Part shown: piece after piece, positions 33,395 to 34,308 of the stretch
Position numbering within the stretch: position 1 is the first letter of the stretch
Layout of the letters: each line of letters opens with the position of its first letter
Assembly: GCA_900320225.1 (NCBI GenBank)
Contig: ONRL01000106.1
Location: 1 to 34,308 of the forward strand
Direction: 5' to 3'
Source: an uncultured Lentisphaerota bacterium
GTDB lineage: Bacteria > Verrucomicrobiota > Kiritimatiellia > RFP12 > UBA1067
DNA: 34,308 nucleotides
Program-made: the position numbers and the translations under genes
The notes under the pieces: model-generated
What the model saw: only the letters and a program-made list of their open reading frames with translations
The model's database searches: none
Told to the model about the DNA's origin: nothing

Positions 33395-34308
33395 ATGAGG
33401 ATGCGGATGATCGGTCGGCGAGTCTGTTTGGCGATTCTGTTCGCCTTATGCTTGGCATGCGGGGTGGCGCATTCGGGCGAAAAGGCGGACGCACGCTTCC
33501 CGATCCGCGTCAACCAGGCCGGGTATCTTCCGCACGCGCCCAAGTGGTGCGCGATGCGGAACCCGCCCCGGCCGACCTTCCTCGTGCAGCGGGGCGACAC
33601 GGACATCCACTGGCATACCGTCTACGAGGGAAAGTGGGTTGACGCGCCGTCGGGCGGCGGACTCAAGCTGGGCGACTTCTCCTGCATCACCGAACCAGGC
33701 GACTACCGCATCCTCTGCGGCGAGCTGAAGGGGAACGAGAAGTTCCGGATGCCGGACTGGCGCCCGGCCATCCAGTCCTTCCACTTCCCCGTGCGCGAGG
33801 GCGTCTACGACGTGGCCGAGCGCCTGTTCGTGACGTACGTCACCCTGCAGCGCTGCGGGTCGAAGAAGGGCTGGGCGGGGAAGAAGGGCTGGGCGGGACT
33901 CTGCCATACGGATCCGGTGCCCGTAAAGGACGCCTCGGGCGCGACGGTGCGTCTCATCGACGCGCACGGCGGCTACCACCAGAGCTGCGACCTGCGCAAC
34001 TGGCATGACGGCATCTCGCTGAGCATGTACACGCTGTTGCGCTACGCCGAGCTGAAGAAGCCCGTCTGGGACGACGGCGAGATCGCGGAAAACATCCGCT
34101 GGGGCTGCGACTACTTCCTGCGCGTGATCGCGCCGGAGGGGTACGTCTACGACGCCCAGTTTGCGCCGATCGGCTGGCAACCGCGCGACTACTATCTCGC
34201 GCCCGCGACCCTGGGCGCGCAGTGCAACGTGGTCATGCTGCTCGCCCGCGCGTCCAGGTTCTTCCGTCCGTCCGACGCCGCCTACGCCGACCGGCTGCTC
34301 GCCGCCGC
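33395..34308 (+). CDS. GH9-like cellulase-type protein, 3'-truncated by the window
   Basis: An open frame runs from the ATG at 33395 to the window end (304 residues, no stop). A signal peptide (MIGRRVCLAILFALCLACGVAHS) is followed by an N-terminal immunoglobulin-like domain of the CelD_N type (IRVNQAGYLPHAPKWCAM, then LKLGDFSCITEPGDYRIL). The start of the (alpha/alpha)6 barrel follows: VYDVAERLFVTYVTLQRCG, then IDAHGGYHQSCDLRNWHDGISLSMYTLL. GH9 enzymes normally have a DAGDY motif with catalytic Asp residues here; QSCDLRNW keeps only one Asp, so the reaction may differ. The distal catalytic Glu lies outside the window. It starts 5 bp after the GH109 stop and is probably in the same transcript. 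ATGs at 33401 and 33407 are alternative starts. Confidence 0.75.
   Translation, partial: MRMRMIGRRVCLAILFALCLACGVAHSGEKADARFPIRVNQAGYLPHAPKWCAMRNPPRPTFLVQRGDTDIHWHTVYEGKWVDAPSGGGLKLGDFSCITEPGDYRILCGELKGNEKFRMPDWRPAIQSFHFPVREGVYDVAERLFVTYVTLQRCGSKKGWAGKKGWAGLCHTDPVPVKDASGATVRLIDAHGGYHQSCDLRNWHDGISLSMYTLLRYAELKKPVWDDGEIAENIRWGCDYFLRVIAPEGYVYDAQFAPIGWQPRDYYLAPATLGAQCNVVMLLARASRFFRPSDAAYADRLLAA
33863..33898 (+). repeat. 18-bp tandem duplication inside the GH9-like gene
   Basis: Two copies of AAGAAGGGCTGGGCGGGG/A stand side by side and encode KKGWAG twice. They differ only in the last base, which is silent, so the duplication is recent. It lies before the first conserved barrel motif. Confidence 0.9.

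Overview
The window is a GC-rich bacterial chromosome segment with dense gene packing and no visible rRNA, tRNA, CRISPR array or complete insertion sequence. The gene content suggests a glycan-degrading member of the PVC group, most plausibly a gut-type Kiritimatiellota/Lentisphaerota (Verrucomicrobiota) lineage. It includes secreted GH78, GH106, GH123-like, GH109 and GH9-like enzymes, Tat-exported Gfo/Idh/MocA proteins, a TIM-barrel sugar isomerase, LamG proteins and a DUF5107 protein. This placement is inferred from gene families, not from a marker gene.

Layout. 1-2368 (+): a NodB-fold deacetylase-like protein and a DegT/DnrJ/EryC1 aminotransferase. 2399-4794 (-): a GH123-like enzyme broken by a frameshift, transcribed divergently from a GH78-like rhamnosidase (4943-7171, +). 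7249-12013: an LRR lipoprotein, a DUF5107-TPR protein and a MATE exporter in one run. 12057-18210: a tandem SGNH esterase (frameshifted), a triple-LamG protein and a LamG/beta-propeller protein (frameshifted). 18329-20458: an uncharacterised EF-hand membrane protein. 20518-26613: murI, then a tight run of flavodiiron protein, ketoacyl-synthase-like protein, acyltransferase and GH106. 26691-33389: a Tat-type isomerase (frameshifted), a Gfo/Idh/MocA oxidoreductase, a TIM-barrel glycosidase, a STAND-type ATPase and GH109. 33395-end: a truncated GH9-like gene.

Function. Most secreted products remove terminal sugars or acyl groups from complex glycans: rhamnose (GH78, GH106), GalNAc (GH123, GH109), ester groups (SGNH) and beta-glucan-type backbones (GH9-like). 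The oxidoreductase and isomerase probably process released sugars. No SusC/SusD or TonB-dependent uptake pair is present.

Signals beyond the genes. (1) Short GC-rich hairpins preceded by GTAG or GGAG, the layout of REP/BIME elements, lie in frame inside several coding sequences. (2) Most promoters share an extended -10 of the form TRTGG-TATAAT, and four of them sit 6-7 nt from the start codon, predicting leaderless mRNAs. (3) Four genes carry frameshifts and a fifth seems to lack a short internal segment; in the SGNH gene an internal duplicate shows 20 nt missing. (4) A 35-bp imperfect palindrome overlaps the -35 of the STAND ATPase gene. (5) Seven tandem heptamers form the leader of the oxidoreductase gene.
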